DNA from: Nanobdellota archaeon
Lineage (GTDB): Archaea; Nanobdellota; Nanobdellia; Pacearchaeales; GW2011-AR1
NCBI GenBank assembly: GCA_028867075.1
Contig: JAGWGZ010000005.1
Location: 1-42,466 of the forward strand
Direction of reading: 5' to 3'
DNA length: 42,466 nucleotides
A program made the translations under genes and the position numbers. The notes beneath the pieces are model-generated. The model was not told where the DNA came from, ran no database searches, and was given only the letters and a program-made list of their open reading frames with translations. Shown here one piece after another: positions 41,867 through 42,466 of this stretch. Position 1 is the stretch's first letter. Each line of letters opens with the position of its first letter.

Positions 41867-42466
41867 TCAGAATTCATCCAGCTTTTTCTGGCTGGCTTTT
41901 GCGAGGGCAATCCTCCACGTTTCCCAAGTCTTTCTAAAAATCCCTTCATTGCCGTATTTTTCCAGGTTCTCTTCAATGAACTTTATCGTGATTGGATCAT
42001 GGCAGTAACCAGAACCTATTTTCCCGTATTTTTCATTCAGCAGGGCCATTTCCTTGTCTCTGACACGCTTCGCAAGAATTGATGCTGCGGATGTTGCAAT
42101 GTGGTTCTCATCAGCCTTGTGCTCGCAGATTAGGATTATGTTTGACCTGTTTTCTATTTTTGAAAGCACGATTTCCCGCCAGGTGTCTGTTTTTGGATTA
42201 GGACAGTCTATTATGACCGTTATTTCACTAAAACCTTTATTGATTTTATTTATTATCTCTGCTGCTGCAATTGCTTCAAGCTCGTTGAGTTTTATCCCTT
42301 TTATGTTCTTGTCTTCAATTTCCAGAGGCGGAATAATTGTTATTTCAAAAGTCTCTGCAAGGGCTTTTATTTCATCCTCAAGTTCCTCGCGCTTTTGCTT
42401 CGTGAGCCTTTTTGAATCTTTTACCCCGAGTTTCTTCAGCTTTTTTTCAAATTTCTCATCTATCAG
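41867..42466 (-). CDS. rnhB: Ribonuclease HII, N-terminus cut by the window edge
   Basis: Removes RNA from RNA-DNA hybrids. The frame is open to the last base, giving 199 residues without the N-terminus; the GTG at 42169 is an internal codon, not the start. Visible blocks: KDSKRLTKQKREEL near the window edge, where DSKxL is typical; NELEAIAAAEIINKI; IIDCPNPKTD with the catalytic aspartate; and ADENHIATSAASILAKRVRD with the last acidic residue. The GIDEAGRG motif must lie just outside the window. C-terminal GSGYCHDP and WRIALAK are normal for archaeal enzymes. Confidence 0.92.
   Translation of the reverse strand: MIDEKFEKKLKKLGVKDSKRLTKQKREELEDEIKALAETFEITIIPPLEIEDKNIKGIKLNELEAIAAAEIINKINKGFSEITVIIDCPNPKTDTWREIVLSKIENRSNIILICEHKADENHIATSAASILAKRVRDKEMALLNEKYGKIGSGYCHDPITIKFIEENLEKYGNEGIFRKTWETWRIALAKASQKKLDEF

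Noticed and set aside
42169-42171. GTG start of a 100-aa RNase HII
   Set aside because: The family frame and motifs continue upstream to the window edge, so this is an internal valine codon.
1-42466. CRISPR arrays, rRNA genes, integrase genes
   Set aside because: No regularly spaced repeats, rRNA segments or tyrosine/serine integrase motifs were seen.

Overview
The window is a compact archaeal chromosome segment, most likely from a DPANN lineage (Pacearchaeota/Woesearchaeota-like). The evidence is archaeal RNA polymerase subunits H, B and A, archaeal NusA, EF-2, EF-1A, TOPRIM-type DnaG primase and RNase HII, TATA boxes about 25 bases before many starts (often giving leaderless ATGs), tight gene packing and many very small or unrecognised proteins. 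The exact lineage is an inference.

Layout. 1-2700: an unknown protein, a histidine-phosphatase-family enzyme, tRNA-Trp(CCA), a cysteine desulfurase and a small membrane protein. 2700-9230: an AT-rich accessory island with an unknown 366-aa protein convergent with a beta-class DNA methyltransferase (a probable restriction-modification pair), an NYN-domain nuclease in the methyltransferase operon behind a dyad that spans its TATA box, a winged-helix protein overlapping a diverged tRNA-guanine-transglycosylase/DpdA-like enzyme, a two-gene minus-strand unit (54-aa AbrB/DUF2080-like protein plus a Cys/His-rich protein) with a palindromic operator, and an IS4/IS5-superfamily transposase. 9259-15477: a deoxynucleotide cluster, nrdR, B12-dependent class II nrdJ, a dUTPase/dCTP-deaminase-like protein lacking the deaminase glutamate, a C39-like papain-fold protein, thyA, folA and thioredoxin. 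15526-16327: a 5' fragment of a tRNA, tRNA-Lys(TTT) and an MgtC-like membrane protein starting 9 bases after it.

16421-30149 is a str-type transcription/translation cluster: rpoH, unsplit rpoB, a 63-aa ORF, a fused A'+A'' rpoA, nusA, rpsL, two small ORFs (one a 58-aa membrane protein), rpsG, an unknown ORF, fusA, a transglutaminase-like exported protein and EF-1A. Rpl30e and rps10, usual members of this cluster in archaea, are not in their usual places. 30223-34238: exported and small unknown proteins, dnaG, a truncated zinc-repeat protein and endonuclease IV. 34340-38302: a surface-type secreted protein, a P3A-type P-type ATPase and a small membrane protein. 38299-42466 (minus strand): an SMC ATPase with a Rad50-style zinc hook in the exact middle of its coiled coil in place of a hinge, two small proteins, and RNase HII cut by the window edge.

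The strongest leads are the zinc-hook SMC, the winged-helix plus TGT/DpdA-like pair inside a restriction-modification island, the fused RpoA with a small ORF between rpoB and rpoA, and the regulatory dyads in front of the NYN, AbrB-like and nrdR genes. No CRISPR array, rRNA or integrase was seen.
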